From contig JAOAHW010000002.1 in NCBI GenBank assembly GCA_026415015.1, forward strand, positions 1 through 5,765: a DNA stretch of 5,765 nucleotides, read 5' to 3'. Of this stretch, positions 5,313 to 5,765 are shown piece after piece (the stretch's first letter is position 1; each line of letters starts with the position of its first letter). The stretch is from Syntrophorhabdaceae bacterium (GTDB lineage Bacteria; Desulfobacterota; Syntrophorhabdia; Syntrophorhabdales; Syntrophorhabdaceae). The notes under the pieces were generated by a model. That model was not told where the DNA came from. It saw only the letters and a program-made list of their open reading frames with translations, and ran no database searches. Made by a program: the position numbers and the translations under genes.

Positions 5313-5765
5313 CTATTCCTGATCTGCATCCCCTCTTTCTATGGGTATGAAAAAGATCTTTATTCTCTTTTTGTCCATCCCTAATAGACCTGAGAGGAGT
5401 TCAAACCCCATTCCATCAGGCTCTTTTTTGATCTCAAAGATAAAGGCAAACCTCCTCTTCCATCGTTGGCTATCCTCCTCTTTAGTATAGAGACCATAGA
5501 GTATGTTGGTAATATGCCTGTCTCCCTTTTTCTTCTTTTCATATAATGTAATCAAGGGTTTTACTATTACATCCATGCCTTCATATCTTAAGGGTAATAT
5601 GGATGGGAAATAGAAATTATAATCGCCCCTATTTCCCCTGTATTCAAAGAAAGGCCAGATGTTTAAGAAACTACCCTTTTCATCCTCTATATATCTGTTT
5701 ATAACAAGAAACCACTTGTGGATATATCTCTCCTCACCCCTATACCATACTTGATCTCTATACAC
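5313..5765 (-). CDS. uncharacterised repeat protein, C-terminal part (truncated at the right edge)
   Basis: An open frame of 150 codons enters from the right edge. The apparent GTG at 5765 is merely the edge and should not be taken as the start. I cannot assign a function. The sequence is built from repeats of about 16-19 residues, each a hydrophobic strand with Pro or Gly near its centre, an aromatic residue and then a charged turn: IWPFFEYR (36-43), ILPLRYE (56-62), VKPLITLYEKK (68-78), ILYGLYTKEE (88-97), FAFIFEIKKE (106-115) and a closing IFFIPIE (137-143). From memory, this pattern, including a final 'FIPI', resembles large hypothetical proteins of Desulfobacterota and similar bacteria with recurring 'LWPL-Y' units. 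Alternating hydrophobic and charged stretches suggest beta hairpins, either a barrel or a solenoid; no long membrane helix is visible. It ends 28 bp from the pfk stop, tail to tail. The frame is convincing; the family link is tentative. Confidence 0.65.
   Translation of the reverse strand: MYRDQVWYRGEERYIHKWFLVINRYIEDEKGSFLNIWPFFEYRGNRGDYNFYFPSILPLRYEGMDVIVKPLITLYEKKKKGDRHITNILYGLYTKEEDSQRWKRRFAFIFEIKKEPDGMGFELLSGLLGMDKKRIKIFFIPIERGDADQE

Overview
This 5.8-kb piece most likely comes from a metagenome-assembled or single-cell draft genome of an uncultured, low-to-moderate-GC bacterium. Coding density is very high and no gene-free stretch reaches 300 bases. Arg is mostly AGA/AGG and Ile is often ATA. 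The gene set (RecBD, a HesA/MoeB-like enzyme with a ThiS/MoaD-like carrier, a long phosphofructokinase, and an uncharacterised 'WPFF-Y' repeat protein) fits Desulfobacterota- or Nitrospirota-like anaerobes best. That placement is inference and cannot be settled from the window. Both edges look like contig ends. Bases 1-19 are exactly the Tn5/Nextera mosaic-end adapter, so they are not biological sequence.

Layout, left to right. (1) Adapter remnant, 1-19. (2) The 3' end of recB (nuclease domain) and a complete recD, both on the plus strand and translationally coupled; together they encode two subunits of the RecBCD helicase-nuclease that repairs double-strand breaks. (3) On the minus strand and convergent with recD, a two-gene unit: an E1-like HesA/MoeB/ThiF adenylyltransferase followed 20 bp later by a 72-aa ThiS/MoaD-like sulfur carrier ending in Gly-Gly. 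The carrier gene's 3' end overlaps the recD 3' end tail-to-tail by 26 bp. The unit is preceded by a near-consensus sigma70 promoter so close to the ATG that the message should be leaderless or nearly so. (4) A divergent intergenic region (3714-3895). (5) On the plus strand, a 30-codon gene for a very basic bS22/AURKAIP1-COX24-type small ribosomal protein with a near-perfect Shine-Dalgarno sequence, then, 36 bp downstream, a complete 419-aa phosphofructokinase. (6) On the minus strand, convergent with pfk, the C-terminal part of an uncharacterised protein made of short hydrophobic/aromatic repeats, cut by the right edge.

How the genes work together: RecB and RecD form one complex. The adenylyltransferase and carrier should form one sulfur-transfer pair, although no thiamine, molybdopterin or cysteine pathway genes are in view to show the acceptor. 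The bS22-like gene and pfk may share a transcript. No mobile element other than the sequencing adapter, no RNA gene and no CRISPR array was found. I did not find a clearly new multi-gene system. The most interesting items are the tiny ribosomal-protein gene, the probable leaderless sulfur-carrier operon, the mixed ATP/PPi signature of the phosphofructokinase, and the repeat protein at the right edge.
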